Below are positions 1 to 9,819 of a stretch of DNA of 64,000 nucleotides, in pieces. The notes below the pieces were generated by a model. The model did not search any database and was not told the DNA's origin. It saw only the letters and a program-made list of their open reading frames with translations. Where the stretch lies: NCBI GenBank assembly GCA_046329235.1, contig JAXLVA010000001.1, positions 1,240,001 through 1,304,000 on the forward strand. Direction: 5' to 3'. Position numbers and translations under genes: made by a program. The first letter of the stretch is position 1. The number at the start of each line of letters is the position of its first letter. The stretch comes from JALONH01 sp046329235 (GTDB taxonomy: Bacteria; Bacteroidota; Bacteroidia; Cytophagales; Cytophagaceae).

Positions 1-105
1 AAATCACTTGAAAAAGATCAAATATACTTTTGTGCTAATTGGGTAAACGGCATAGCTTTACCCACATGTATAGAAAATGCTCGTCAATTAAGTACGATAC
101 TTTAA
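1..105 (+). CDS. 3' end of a probable protoporphyrinogen oxidase (partial)
   Basis: An open frame runs from the first base to a TAA at 103-105, giving the last 34 residues of a protein whose start lies outside the window. The visible peptide contains ANWVNGIALPTCIENAR, which resembles the FAD-contacting C-terminal segment of HemG/HemY-type protoporphyrinogen oxidases and related amine oxidases (G-x-x-x-x-G-x-x-x-P-x-C-I-x-x-x-R/K). The family call rests only on this motif, so another FAD-dependent amine oxidase is possible. The next gene on the same strand starts 21 bases downstream. Confidence 0.5.
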   Translation, partial: KSLEKDQIYFCANWVNGIALPTCIENARQLSTIL

Positions 106-115
106 AAAAGAATAT

Positions 116-123
116 TATTTTTG
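116..123 (+). promoter_or_regulatory. -7 promoter element (TATTTTTG) directly before the mannosyltransferase
   Basis: TATTTTTG matches the Bacteroidota -7 consensus TAnnTTTG exactly. Only three bases separate its G from the ATG at 127, so a transcript starting at the usual distance would be leaderless or nearly so. No clear -33 TTG is seen about 20 bases upstream, which lowers confidence. Confidence 0.45.
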
Positions 124-126
124 TAT

Positions 127-855
127 ATGTCCAAAAATCTGGTTGTAGTACCCACATACAATGAAATAGAAAACATAGAAGCTTTAGTGCGAAAAGTTAT
201 GTCGCTAGAGCCTTCTTTTGACCTATTAATCATTGAGGATAATTCACCGGACGGAACAGCTGATAAAGTAAAAGAACTTCAAACCATTTTTACCGGTCGT
301 TTACACATGATTCAACGCACGGGTAAACTTGGATTAGGAACTGCCTATATCGAGGGCTTTAAATTCGGCATTCTTCATCAATACGATTATATCTGTGAGA
401 TGGATGCTGATTTCTCTCATAACCCGGATGATCTAATTCGACTACTAAATACCTGCTTACAAGAAGGTGCAGATGTAGCCATCGGCAGTAGATATATACA
501 CGGAGTTACTGTAGTAAACTGGCCTATAGGACGTGTTTTAATGTCTTACTTTGCTAGCAGATACGTTCGCTTTGTGACAGGCATTCCTGTAGAAGATACA
601 ACAGCCGGTTTTAAGTGCTATAGTAGAAAAGTATTGGAGAAAATTCCTTTTGACACTATTAAGTTTGCCGGTTATGCCTTCCAGATACAAATGAAGTTTT
701 TATGTTGGAAGTACGGATTTATATTAAAAGAAGTCCCTATCATTTTTATTGATCGAGTTAATGGCACATCTAAGATGTCTACGAATATTTTCAAAGAAGC
801 AATTTTTGGTGTATTAACAATGAAGTTCAAAAGTCTATTTCAGACTTTTCATTAA
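127..855 (+). CDS. Polyprenol monophosphomannose synthase, glycosyltransferase family 2
   Basis: A family 2 glycosyltransferase of 242 residues, like the catalytic domain of dolichol/polyprenol-phosphate mannose synthases that transfer mannose from GDP-mannose to a lipid carrier at the cytoplasmic face of the membrane. The N-terminus has the nucleotide-sugar fold signature (VVVPTYNEIENI), then DNSPDGTADKV and the metal-binding DxD region MDADFSHNPDD near residues 92-102. Later segments (GSRYIHG, DTTAGFKCY) are typical of the DPM1 family. No C-terminal membrane anchor is present. An upstream TTG at 121 is in frame, but ATG 127 fits the family N-terminus. The stop overlaps the stop of the convergent permease gene inside TTAATTAA. 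Confidence 0.85.
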   Translation: MSKNLVVVPTYNEIENIEALVRKVMSLEPSFDLLIIEDNSPDGTADKVKELQTIFTGRLHMIQRTGKLGLGTAYIEGFKFGILHQYDYICEMDADFSHNPDDLIRLLNTCLQEGADVAIGSRYIHGVTVVNWPIGRVLMSYFASRYVRFVTGIPVEDTTAGFKCYSRKVLEKIPFDTIKFAGYAFQIQMKFLCWKYGFILKEVPIIFIDRVNGTSKMSTNIFKEAIFGVLTMKFKSLFQTFH

Positions 856-2075
856 TTAAATTTTATTGACTTCACCGGAGTTAATCTGGTAATAAAGAAG
901 GTTGGCAAGAATGTTATTAGTAATAATAATACAAAAAATCCTGCTACAATAATCCCTAAAGGAACCCAAGGAAACTCAATAGGAACGGTATTCATATAAT
1001 AATTTTCAGCATTTAATGGGATAAATTGAAATTCCATTTGTAACCAACAGAATAATAACCCGGCTCCTACCCCTGCCAACATTCCTTTTAGAATAATCTC
1101 CAGTCCATTCAAAATAAAAATCCATCGGATTTCTGAAGAGTACATCCCAAGGGCTTTAAACAACCCTACCATTGGTGTGCGCTCTAATATCATAACTATA
1201 AGTGTTGCTGAAATTACAAATCCGGATACCATGAATAATAAAACTAAAAACACCGTAACATTTCTATTTAATATATCCAACCAATCAAACAATTGCAGAT
1301 ACTTGTCAGTTACCGTTTGCAATTGCATATCATAATCCATGCTATTATACACATCATTGCTAAGTGAATCGATTCGATTAAAATCAGTCAAATAAATTTC
1401 TAAAGCTCCTATTTCATAAGGCTTCCAAGCATTCAATTGTTGTAATAACTTCAAATCTCCCAATACAAAATATTCATCCAGTTCTTCCAGTCCAGTTTCA
1501 TATATCCCACCTATAACTACTTTTCTAAATCTAGGAGGATTTTGAACAAAATATAACAATAGAGAATCCCCCACTTTTATCTGAAGTTTATCCGCCATTT
1601 TCTGACTTATAACAATATTTTTAGAGATAACGCTATCTTCAAAATGAGGGAATGCTCCTTGTTTAATATTACTCTTAAACTCAGTCTGTTCATATTCTGC
1701 CCTAACACCTTTAAAAATTATACCATGTACATCCTCTTTGGTTTTAAGTAATGCCGGTTTATGAGCCACTTCCTGCACATTAGCCACATTGGTATTATTC
1801 ATTAAGTATTTATAAAAGAAGCTCTTTTTATCCATGAAAAAAGGAGCTTCTTCATAGGACTTTTGTGCATCATATTTATTGATGATAATATGAGCACTAA
1901 AGCTAAATATCTTTTTCTTAATAGATGATTTAAAGCCCTGAAGCACACAAAGGGAAATAATAGCTAAGAAGAAGGATAGAAAAATGACTATTATCGCTAT
2001 TCGTTGAACCAATGAGGAAAAAGATTTCCTTTCATTTTTTCTTATTTTGGATGATATAAAATAAAATAGGTTCAA
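852..2075 (-). CDS. FtsX-like ABC transporter permease (LolC/LolE family)
   Basis: Inner-membrane permease of 407 residues with the usual MacB/LolC layout: one N-terminal transmembrane helix (about residues 23-47), a large periplasmic domain, then three C-terminal helices (about 270-300, 320-345 and 370-400). The C-terminal region contains the FtsX-type segment VGLFKALGMYSSEIRWIF. By family knowledge such proteins help release lipoproteins from, or do other mechanical work at, the inner membrane with an ATPase that is not encoded next to it here. An in-frame stop lies immediately upstream of the TTG at 2075 and the next Met is about 80 residues in, so TTG is the likely start; the resulting MNLFYFISSKI matches the family's MNxxxFIA-type N-terminus. 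The divergent neighbour starts only 18 bases away. Confidence 0.85.
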   Translation of the reverse strand: MNLFYFISSKIRKNERKSFSSLVQRIAIIVIFLSFFLAIISLCVLQGFKSSIKKKIFSFSAHIIINKYDAQKSYEEAPFFMDKKSFFYKYLMNNTNVANVQEVAHKPALLKTKEDVHGIIFKGVRAEYEQTEFKSNIKQGAFPHFEDSVISKNIVISQKMADKLQIKVGDSLLLYFVQNPPRFRKVVIGGIYETGLEELDEYFVLGDLKLLQQLNAWKPYEIGALEIYLTDFNRIDSLSNDVYNSMDYDMQLQTVTDKYLQLFDWLDILNRNVTVFLVLLFMVSGFVISATLIVMILERTPMVGLFKALGMYSSEIRWIFILNGLEIILKGMLAGVGAGLLFCWLQMEFQFIPLNAENYYMNTVPIEFPWVPLGIIVAGFFVLLLLITFLPTFFITRLTPVKSIKFN

Positions 2076-2093
2076 TTATCGTAACTTTAGAAC

Positions 2094-3368
2094 ATGTTTA
2101 AGCAGTCAAATATACTTAATAATCCGTTTATTACCTTTATTTCATTCATAGGAGTTTTTATTGCTCTATATCTGGGAATTAGTTCTTGTCAATTTAACTC
2201 CACCAGTAAAATAGTACCTCCTGAAAATACAAGTATCACATCACCTGATAATATTTTAAAAACGGGTGCAGAACAACTAGAACTTTATCTTCATTTGTTG
2301 AAAGATAAAAGAGTTGGATTATTAGTTAATACTACTTCTGTAATTGGGAAAACCCACTTAGTTGACACACTTCAAAAGCTAGGTGTAAATATCCAGCTAA
2401 TTTTTGCACCAGAACATGGTTTTAGAGGTGATGCGGACGCGGGTGAACATGTAGCTAGTTATACGGATCCGAAAACCAAACTACCTGTTATCTCACTTTA
2501 TGGTAATAATAAAAAACCGGCCGCAACAGATATAGCGAAGATAGATGTTTTAATATTTGATATTCAAGATGTAGGTGTTCGCTTTTACACGTACCTAAGT
2601 AGCTTATACTATGCTATGGAAAGCTGTTCTGAAAACAATAAGCTTTTATTAGTATTAGATCGACCAAACCCGAATAATCATTATGTAGATGGACCTGTAT
2701 TAGATTTAAAGTATAAATCTTTCATCGGGATACTTCCGGTTCCCATTGTATATGGACTTACTTTAGGTGAAATGACAGGTATGATAAACGGAGAAAAATG
2801 GTTAAAGGACTCACTACATTGTAAAGTTAAAGTAATACCATTAAAAAATTACACACATACTACTTTCTATCATTTAGATATTAAACCATCACCTAACCTA
2901 CCTAATGATTTATCAATTCGGCTATATCCTTCTTTAGGTTTATTTGAAGGCACTAAAATTAGTATGGGACGAGGAACACAACAAGCCTTTCAAATTTATG
3001 GATCACCTAAAAGCAAAGGTTCATATACATTCACACCTATTAGCATTCAAGGCATGGCAAAAAATCCACCTTATGAAAATCAACTATGCATGGGTGTTAA
3101 TCTTATAAGCAACAATATATCTACCGATACCCTACAAACCTATCGATTTACTTTAAAATACATTATTGACGCTATCAATAATTACACTCCTAAAGAAGAG
3201 TTCTTCATTGAAAACAACTTCTTTGAAAAATTAGCAGGCAACAACCAGCTTCGTCAACAAATAAAAAATGGAGTATCAGAAGCCGATATTCGCAAAACAT
3301 GGGAACCGGATTTAAGCAGTTATAAATCCAAACGAGTAAAATATTTATTATATAAAGATTTTGAATAG
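2094..3368 (+). CDS. DUF1343 / NamZ-like exo-beta-N-acetylmuramidase, probable lipoprotein
   Basis: A 424-residue protein with the hallmarks of the YbbC/NamZ (DUF1343) family, some members of which remove terminal MurNAc from peptidoglycan fragments. Visible motifs in order are APEHGFRGDADAGE, SLYGNNKKP, FDIQDVGVRFYTYLS, VLDRPNP, VYGLTLGEM, PSPNLPNDLS and GTKISMGRGTQQAFQIYGSP. The N-terminus has a long hydrophobic stretch ending in LGISSC, a plausible lipobox (Cys near residue 32), suggesting a lipid-anchored periplasmic protein for cell-wall recycling. TAACTTTA, one base off the -7 consensus, ends four bases before the ATG. It is first in an operon with fmt and folA; the stop overlaps the fmt GTG by one base. 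Confidence 0.85.
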   Translation: MFKQSNILNNPFITFISFIGVFIALYLGISSCQFNSTSKIVPPENTSITSPDNILKTGAEQLELYLHLLKDKRVGLLVNTTSVIGKTHLVDTLQKLGVNIQLIFAPEHGFRGDADAGEHVASYTDPKTKLPVISLYGNNKKPAATDIAKIDVLIFDIQDVGVRFYTYLSSLYYAMESCSENNKLLLVLDRPNPNNHYVDGPVLDLKYKSFIGILPVPIVYGLTLGEMTGMINGEKWLKDSLHCKVKVIPLKNYTHTTFYHLDIKPSPNLPNDLSIRLYPSLGLFEGTKISMGRGTQQAFQIYGSPKSKGSYTFTPISIQGMAKNPPYENQLCMGVNLISNNISTDTLQTYRFTLKYIIDAINNYTPKEEFFIENNFFEKLAGNNQLRQQIKNGVSEADIRKTWEPDLSSYKSKRVKYLLYKDFE

Positions 3369-4276
3369 TGGGGTTACGAATAGTATATATGGGTACACCA
3401 GATTTTGCTGTACCAACATTAGAAAGATTAATAGAAGATAATCAGAATGTAGTAGCGGTGGTTACCGCACCTGACAAACCTTCAGGTCGTGGTTTAAAGT
3501 TACAATCTTCTCCTGTAAAAGATGCTGCTGTAAAACATAACATTCCGGTATTACAACCGGATAAACTTAAAGACGAAACTTTTGTAAATGAATTAAAGGC
3601 TTTAGATGCAGACTTATTTATAGTAGTAGCCTTCCGCATGTTACCTGAGATAGTTTGGAATATGCCTAAGATTGGCACTTTCAACTTACATGCATCTTTA
3701 CTCCCTAAATACAGAGGTGCCGCTCCTATTAACTGGGCAATCATAAATGGAGAAACAGAAACCGGTTGTACCACCTTTTTCTTAAAACACGAAATAGATA
3801 CCGGCGATATTATTCTGCAAGAAAAAGAACTGATACTGCCGGAAGATACTTTTGAAACGCTATACAACAAATTAAAAATCAAAGGGGCGTCATTAGTCAG
3901 CAAAACAGTTTCAATCATTGAAGGCAAAGAATATACTCTACTTCCACAGATAGGAGAATCTATTCACGCGCCCAAAATATATAAAGAGACAGGAAAACTA
4001 GACTTTAACGAAAGCTGTGTATTACTACATAATAAAGTTAGAGGCCTCTACCCTTTTCCCGGAACATACTTTGAATACCATGACAAAAACTTCAAAGTGC
4101 ATTTGTCTCAATACGAAATTACTAAGCATAACCAACCAACAGGAACACTAGTAACAGATAGCAAAACATATATCAAGTTTGCGTGTCCCGATGGCTATTT
4201 TGAAGTTCTAGAAATTCAAGCAGAAGGAAAAAAACGTTTAAAGGTAAAAGAATTCTTTTTAGGTAATAAGATATGA
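3368..4276 (+). CDS. fmt: Methionyl-tRNA formyltransferase
   Basis: Transfers the formyl group of 10-formyltetrahydrofolate to initiator Met-tRNA. The 302-residue length is standard. The N-terminal formyltransferase domain shows RIVYMGTPDFAVP at the start and the active-site segment HASLLPKYRGAAPINWAI near residue 110, followed by DTGDII; the C-terminal OB-like tRNA-binding domain follows from about residue 205. The start is GTG at 3368, giving MGLRIVYMGTPDF; the next ATG at 3389 would remove the first beta strand. The gene overlaps its upstream neighbour by one base and folA by four (ATGA), so the three are probably translationally coupled. Pairing with dihydrofolate reductase is sensible because both depend on the folate pool. 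Confidence 0.97.
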   Translation: MGLRIVYMGTPDFAVPTLERLIEDNQNVVAVVTAPDKPSGRGLKLQSSPVKDAAVKHNIPVLQPDKLKDETFVNELKALDADLFIVVAFRMLPEIVWNMPKIGTFNLHASLLPKYRGAAPINWAIINGETETGCTTFFLKHEIDTGDIILQEKELILPEDTFETLYNKLKIKGASLVSKTVSIIEGKEYTLLPQIGESIHAPKIYKETGKLDFNESCVLLHNKVRGLYPFPGTYFEYHDKNFKVHLSQYEITKHNQPTGTLVTDSKTYIKFACPDGYFEVLEIQAEGKKRLKVKEFFLGNKI

Positions 4277-4761
4277 TTCGTTCAGTTATAGTAGCTCAAT
4301 CAGAAAACAGAGCCATTGGTATTAACAATACACTTCCATGGCATTTGCCGGCAGATTTAAAACGATTTAAATCAATCACTATGGGACACTGTATTATCAT
4401 GGGAAGAAAAACTTATGATTCAATAGGCAGACCTTTACTTGGTAGAACCAATATTATAGTTACAAGAAACAAATTGCTTACGATAGAAGGTTGTGTGATT
4501 GTTCATTCATTAATGGAAGCTTACAATTATGCATTAAGCATCAATGAAACGGAAGCCTTTGTAATAGGCGGTGCGGACTTAATAAAACAAGCTATTGCAG
4601 AGTGTGAAAAAATCTATCTAACCGAAATACATACACAGATAGATGGCGACACCTTTCTAGAACCATTGAGTACAAATTGGATAATAGAATCAAAAGAAAC
4701 TCATGAGCCGGACGAGAAAAACAATTATCAATACAGCTTTATAAACTACACTAAAAAATAA
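4273..4761 (+). CDS. folA: Dihydrofolate reductase
   Basis: Reduces dihydrofolate to tetrahydrofolate with NADPH. The 162-residue protein shows the family signature AIGINNTLPWHLPADLKRFK, including the acidic Asp of the substrate site, then MGRKTYDSIGRPLLGR (the NADPH-binding region) and FVIGGADL near residue 100. The ATG overlaps the fmt stop as ATGA. The stop at 4759-4761 abuts the stop of the convergent porU2-like gene with no spacer and no visible terminator. Confidence 0.97.
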   Translation: MIRSVIVAQSENRAIGINNTLPWHLPADLKRFKSITMGHCIIMGRKTYDSIGRPLLGRTNIIVTRNKLLTIEGCVIVHSLMEAYNYALSINETEAFVIGGADLIKQAIAECEKIYLTEIHTQIDGDTFLEPLSTNWIIESKETHEPDEKNNYQYSFINYTKK

Positions 4762-7700
4762 CTAACGAAGAATATAAAGCTTTCCAAAATCCTTATGGAA
4801 GGCTTTGTCTCCATTTGTGTTATAATGTTCCAGATTGAGAGCTGAATCTTTTATCACTACTCTATAAAGATAAACACCATTCGCTAATTTATCTCCAAAT
4901 TCATCTGTGCCATCCCAAGAATAATCGGTAATATTATTTCCAATACGAATCACACCTAATTCTTCTTTCATTATTTCTCTGACCACTTTTCCGGAAACAG
5001 TCATTATTTGAATTTTTATATTATCCGGAATCTTACTACCTGTTAAAGTAAATACGAATCGACAGCTAGTAGAAAATGGATTTGGATACGGGTAGAAATT
5101 ACTAATCGACGGAGTGTTTACTACATTAAACTTAATAGAATATCGATTATTAGTAATTTTATTTCCGGAAGCATCTTGGCCATTTACAAATAAGGTGTAT
5201 ACACCATCCGGCAACACATCAGTAGGTTTAATTTCTGCCACAAATGTATTGGTATTCGCATTTTCTAGACGCCATGACAAAACATAAGGATGAGTAGATG
5301 TAATTTGAACAGGAGTTGTTTGTCCCGGATATAATAAAAACAATTCAATAGAACTAGGGTCATTCATTAAGAGATAACGATTATTATCTCTTAAACTAAT
5401 AGAAATTACAGGTGAAGGAGACACAATATCACCATCAAAAATTTTAATACCATCAAAAGCCACATCCATAGTAGGCTGCGTTTTATCTGCATCTACATTA
5501 AAAAATGTTTGAATTGAATTATTATCATATATAATTTCAGGTTGTATTCTAGGATTAAAATAAGCTATCAAACTATTACTCCCAACCAACCCTTTGGTAG
5601 ACCTCTTGTATGTATAGGTAATTTTATTTCCACTTAACAATGGCGACAATAGTACGGTATCTATTATGGATGTACCACTGGAGTTTTTAATTTCAAATGT
5701 GGCTTTTATAGGATTTAAAAAATCAACTGCCGAAATATTTTCAAACACATAAGTCACATATACAGTATCTCCTTCAATCTTCTGCTGTGTTTGATACATT
5801 GAGGCTGCAAAGTAAGAAGGATCTAACAGAGCTTCCGGTGCCGGATTATATGTTATTTGCCATCTCTTTAGAATAGATGGTGTTAAATCAAGAGTATCCG
5901 TTGTTATGAAAATTAATTTACAAGAGCCATGAATCCCATCAGCAAGATACCCATTAGATAAATCTAATGAATCTTGAATAGGAACATTTATAGTATCCAT
6001 TATTTTTCCGGACAAATCATATCGAACTAACCTAACAGTATTATGATCCTCGTTTAAACTATCTATTTCAAGGTATAATTTCTTCCATTCCAAAGCAGGC
6101 CCTATTGTATTAGTTGTAACAATCCCAGCATTGGTTTTACCAACTAAAGTTGTCGAGTATTGTAACGGCGTATTATCAGCTCCATTCGAACTTACATATC
6201 CTTCGTAAATTGGACTAGCAGCTCCTTTTTGATATATCATTATAAAAGGATCTCCATTCATCCAATTATAAACATCAGCAGACTTTAAGGTATCTCTAAA
6301 AAAATCTCTCATAGGAGGATATACCTTGCTAGGATCAGCAATTGAGTTAGGCCATGTTTGTGTGTATGAGTTTCCATTATTCATCACAACGATATAATCA
6401 CCCACTTTCGTTTGAATGATAGCATCCATAAAGGATTGTGCCTCTATCCCACGTGTGCTAGTCTCTATATTTTGATCATACGTTACATATGGGAAATAAC
6501 CAATTACCCTTGTGTCATAATTTTGACCACAATATCTCCAACCGTAACTATTAGGATTTACAGTTACCGGTTTTAAGGTATTCTTATCTAATACTAAAAG
6601 CAATAAACCTCCATAACCATTACAATTGTTATATATGTTAGTGGTTAATAATGGAACATTATTTAAAACCAATTCTGACTGTTGAGCTCTATCTGAAATA
6701 GTAGGTGTACCTACAGCTTTGATACTTATATCTACGGTTGTACTAATATATTCCCAATTGGCGGAATAATTAATTCCGGAAAAAACATCCTCTTTAAACT
6801 GATCTATATGAGTCTGAGACCAACCCAAATTACTATTCTTCATATAAATGAATGAATGATTATCCCAAATAGTATCTTGACCAACAGAAACATCTTTAAA
6901 ACGAACCCTCCAAAAGTAGACTATACTATCTGATGGATACAAATCCGTTAATAAGTTCACATTCCACTTTGCTAAAGTACTTCCATTAACTACACCTGTT
7001 TGTAATGCCGGACTGGAAAATGTTTTATTAGTATCTAACTCAAAATAAAAATCTCGATTTTCAGAAATTAAATTATTAGAAGATTGTGCTATTAGAGTCA
7101 GAGGTTGCGCATTTACAATACTATAATTATATGGGTATATACATAACACAGAACTATAAGGCATATAATAATTCAGTATTGCTAAGTTATTAGATTCGGA
7201 GTATTCACTTAAAGAATCAAGAGCATCTATATGAATTTCGAAACGATTCTCCCCTTGATAATTTTTAGATGAAGCAGGAATTCGAACATAGAATGTGTCA
7301 ACATACCTAACTTTAATTACAGGCTGAAAATAGGTTTCGACCAATAAATTATTCACATACCTTTTAATTAACATTTCAACAGGTTTGGTATTTGTACTAC
7401 CATAATTAGTAACTGGAACTGCTATTTGAAATGAATCTTTGGCTGTGATAATATTGGTTGAATATGATTTAATATAGGACTTAGGCGTTTTAGAAGATTC
7501 ATCGCCATATATCGCGTAATCAGGTTTAGCCATAGGATAAGTAACTATAGCCGGATCTCCGGATAACACCATTTGAACACCATGAGATATTCGAACAACA
7601 TCATAAGGAACACCTTTTAATAATGAATCAACAAGATCTTTATGTACTCCACCAATTGACTTTACTACATTTTCCTTATTGGCAAATCGTTCATAATAAA

Positions 7701-9819
7701 AACGTCTACTGTAGTCATACAAATTAAAAGAATAACCAACATCAGAATGCCCTAAAATATTTAATGCTCCTTTATCAGCTGTTAAAATCCAATCTTCCGT
7801 AAATGAATAATAGTCAAAAATATCTGCCGAACTACATCCGTTGATTAAAAAGAAAGGATATTTCCCTTTGTTATTATAACCGTACAATGGATTTGAAACA
7901 AATCCGATATCTACATCTATCGTCTGAGATGATGAGTGACCAAAGAAACACATATGTCCAACACCATCATTAAGAATGTCTGATATGGAATATTTTAATT
8001 GATCATCCACCGCACCATTTTGCAAGTTTTTAACAAGTGTTTTTACAACTTTCCCTCCAAACCAATCGCCTTCAGCATATTGTTTATATTCATCTACATA
8101 AGATTTATAAAGTAAAATTTCGGGAGCCGACTTACCTCCTGACAAATGCAATAACTGTTTCCTCCAGATCAAATCCTTAGGTAAAGCTTCGTGCTCTTTT
8201 ACTTTATTTAAATAAGCAATTACTTGATCGTTTGTACGGGCAGTTATTCTTCCGGTAGGTATTCTAAATTTATATTCGCTATCTACACTATACATTAAAT
8301 CTGACCCTGGAAACCCATAAGTAGGTAACATGTTATAAAAATGATAATTCGGATCCGAATTAGTCAAATAATACTCCGGATTCAATCGTTGATACTTCGG
8401 TCCATTAAACCAAAAATTAGCACCCAGATTTACCCCCTTCCCAATAAACAATAAATATTTATCATCTGAATCTAACAAATGATAATCAACTAATCTTTTT
8501 ATTCCCAAAGGAGTAAATTCTCCAAATGAAAAAACATCCATTATTTCGGATGTTGAATACCTAGCCGTATCGTAACTTCCTCCACTCGACGAAGCTCGAT
8601 AAATCGCATATTCTTTAGAGGACACGCCTAATATATCACCATACAAGATGATAAAATTTGCCGTATTGCTTTTTACCGTAAGATTAGCGGACTTAACTTT
8701 ATAGTTAGTTAGATACTCACCATTATGAACCAAGATTTTTTGAACATCAGAATCTATATTTAAAGTGGTCTGATTTACCGTAAAGTTTTTAGACAACACT
8801 TCCAGATTTTTATCATCTGTACAATTATAGAAAACGTGTTTATTATTTGTATTATCAAATATCACACGATAGTCTCCAACCTGTTGAACACTAAAAGTTT
8901 GATTCTTTATGCTATTAACAAGTTTGGGTTGTTTGGGGTAAGTCAATTTGATATAAGATGCACAAACTGCATCTATGCCGTTTGTACCACTTCCATAAAC
9001 TTGTATAGTAAAACTAATAGATGTTTTACCTACTAAATAGGATGTTGGTATATTAACTATTCCCTTGGCAATTTGAGTATAATTAAAAGTAGGAATGACG
9101 TAGGTAAAATCAGGACTTGACGGATCTCCAACTAACAGTTTTACATTATGCGAGGAGTTATTATACCCCACCACTTGAGCTTCAATCGTAGCAAACCCTC
9201 CATTATCAATTGGGTCATTAATATTGATAAGTGTGGTTTTATTTATAGGCTGACTAACGGCTTTCCAAATATTGGCACTAAACCAACCTTCACCTACATC
9301 ATAATCTGATTTTAAAGTCTCAATACTATATTCCGGTCCGGTATTATACGCTTCAGCAAATACAATCAATACCTCTGAATTGACATTTCCAAGAACCGTA
9401 CTATTACTTATATTCGGTTGTTGACTATAGCGTTTACCATCCACCGATCCTTTGGTAATAAAATAAACACTGGTATCTGAATGTAAATTAAAGTACTTGT
9501 GCGCTTGTGCCCCGGGCAAATAAAGTATAGAATCTAAAGTACCATCATTCTTTTCACCATAAAAAACAATGGAATCATTTTGAATCTGGATAGCATATTC
9601 TTCTCCTCTTCTCCACATTTGAATTTTATTCTGCTCATTAATATCTACTCCACTTTGTTGAATTAGACTTAATGGGATTTTATAAAACCCATTCTCCCAC
9701 ACTTGTATTTTACAATATTGTTGATTTGGAACTATCCACTCATATCCAAATTGAGCCTTCGCAATTGTACTTGCGAATAGTAGACCCAACCAAACGATAT
9801 GTTCTACATACTTTCTCAT
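4762..9819 (-). CDS. porU2: T9SS sortase-like C25 peptidase (PorU2 type)
   Basis: A 1685-residue secreted protein with a signal peptide (about residues 1-22, ending in AKAQ). A gingipain-type C25 peptidase domain lies around residues 430-770; the catalytic His is H628 in CFFGHSSSQ and the Cys is C662 in LINGCSSADI, a spacing close to that of gingipains. Beta-sandwich modules follow, one with a CARDB-like look (EIHIDALDSLSEYSESNN). The last roughly 100 residues form a FlgD/T9SS-type domain (NFYPYPNPF ... YSWDGTDEFGDKLANGVYLYRV). PorU-type proteins cleave T9SS sorting signals at the outer membrane and attach cargo. Size, C-terminus and pairing with a PorV paralogue fit the PorU2 group better than classical PorU. 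It overlaps the upstream porV2-like gene by four bases. Confidence 0.8.
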   Translation of the reverse strand: MRKYVEHIVWLGLLFASTIAKAQFGYEWIVPNQQYCKIQVWENGFYKIPLSLIQQSGVDINEQNKIQMWRRGEEYAIQIQNDSIVFYGEKNDGTLDSILYLPGAQAHKYFNLHSDTSVYFITKGSVDGKRYSQQPNISNSTVLGNVNSEVLIVFAEAYNTGPEYSIETLKSDYDVGEGWFSANIWKAVSQPINKTTLININDPIDNGGFATIEAQVVGYNNSSHNVKLLVGDPSSPDFTYVIPTFNYTQIAKGIVNIPTSYLVGKTSISFTIQVYGSGTNGIDAVCASYIKLTYPKQPKLVNSIKNQTFSVQQVGDYRVIFDNTNNKHVFYNCTDDKNLEVLSKNFTVNQTTLNIDSDVQKILVHNGEYLTNYKVKSANLTVKSNTANFIILYGDILGVSSKEYAIYRASSSGGSYDTARYSTSEIMDVFSFGEFTPLGIKRLVDYHLLDSDDKYLLFIGKGVNLGANFWFNGPKYQRLNPEYYLTNSDPNYHFYNMLPTYGFPGSDLMYSVDSEYKFRIPTGRITARTNDQVIAYLNKVKEHEALPKDLIWRKQLLHLSGGKSAPEILLYKSYVDEYKQYAEGDWFGGKVVKTLVKNLQNGAVDDQLKYSISDILNDGVGHMCFFGHSSSQTIDVDIGFVSNPLYGYNNKGKYPFFLINGCSSADIFDYYSFTEDWILTADKGALNILGHSDVGYSFNLYDYSRRFYYERFANKENVVKSIGGVHKDLVDSLLKGVPYDVVRISHGVQMVLSGDPAIVTYPMAKPDYAIYGDESSKTPKSYIKSYSTNIITAKDSFQIAVPVTNYGSTNTKPVEMLIKRYVNNLLVETYFQPVIKVRYVDTFYVRIPASSKNYQGENRFEIHIDALDSLSEYSESNNLAILNYYMPYSSVLCIYPYNYSIVNAQPLTLIAQSSNNLISENRDFYFELDTNKTFSSPALQTGVVNGSTLAKWNVNLLTDLYPSDSIVYFWRVRFKDVSVGQDTIWDNHSFIYMKNSNLGWSQTHIDQFKEDVFSGINYSANWEYISTTVDISIKAVGTPTISDRAQQSELVLNNVPLLTTNIYNNCNGYGGLLLLVLDKNTLKPVTVNPNSYGWRYCGQNYDTRVIGYFPYVTYDQNIETSTRGIEAQSFMDAIIQTKVGDYIVVMNNGNSYTQTWPNSIADPSKVYPPMRDFFRDTLKSADVYNWMNGDPFIMIYQKGAASPIYEGYVSSNGADNTPLQYSTTLVGKTNAGIVTTNTIGPALEWKKLYLEIDSLNEDHNTVRLVRYDLSGKIMDTINVPIQDSLDLSNGYLADGIHGSCKLIFITTDTLDLTPSILKRWQITYNPAPEALLDPSYFAASMYQTQQKIEGDTVYVTYVFENISAVDFLNPIKATFEIKNSSGTSIIDTVLLSPLLSGNKITYTYKRSTKGLVGSNSLIAYFNPRIQPEIIYDNNSIQTFFNVDADKTQPTMDVAFDGIKIFDGDIVSPSPVISISLRDNNRYLLMNDPSSIELFLLYPGQTTPVQITSTHPYVLSWRLENANTNTFVAEIKPTDVLPDGVYTLFVNGQDASGNKITNNRYSIKFNVVNTPSISNFYPYPNPFSTSCRFVFTLTGSKIPDNIKIQIMTVSGKVVREIMKEELGVIRIGNNITDYSWDGTDEFGDKLANGVYLYRVVIKDSALNLEHYNTNGDKAFHKDFGKLYILR

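Noticed and set aside
3442..3927. A 161-codon open frame antisense to fmt
   Set aside because: It lies wholly inside a clear fmt gene, has no recognisable family or signal and no promoter element.
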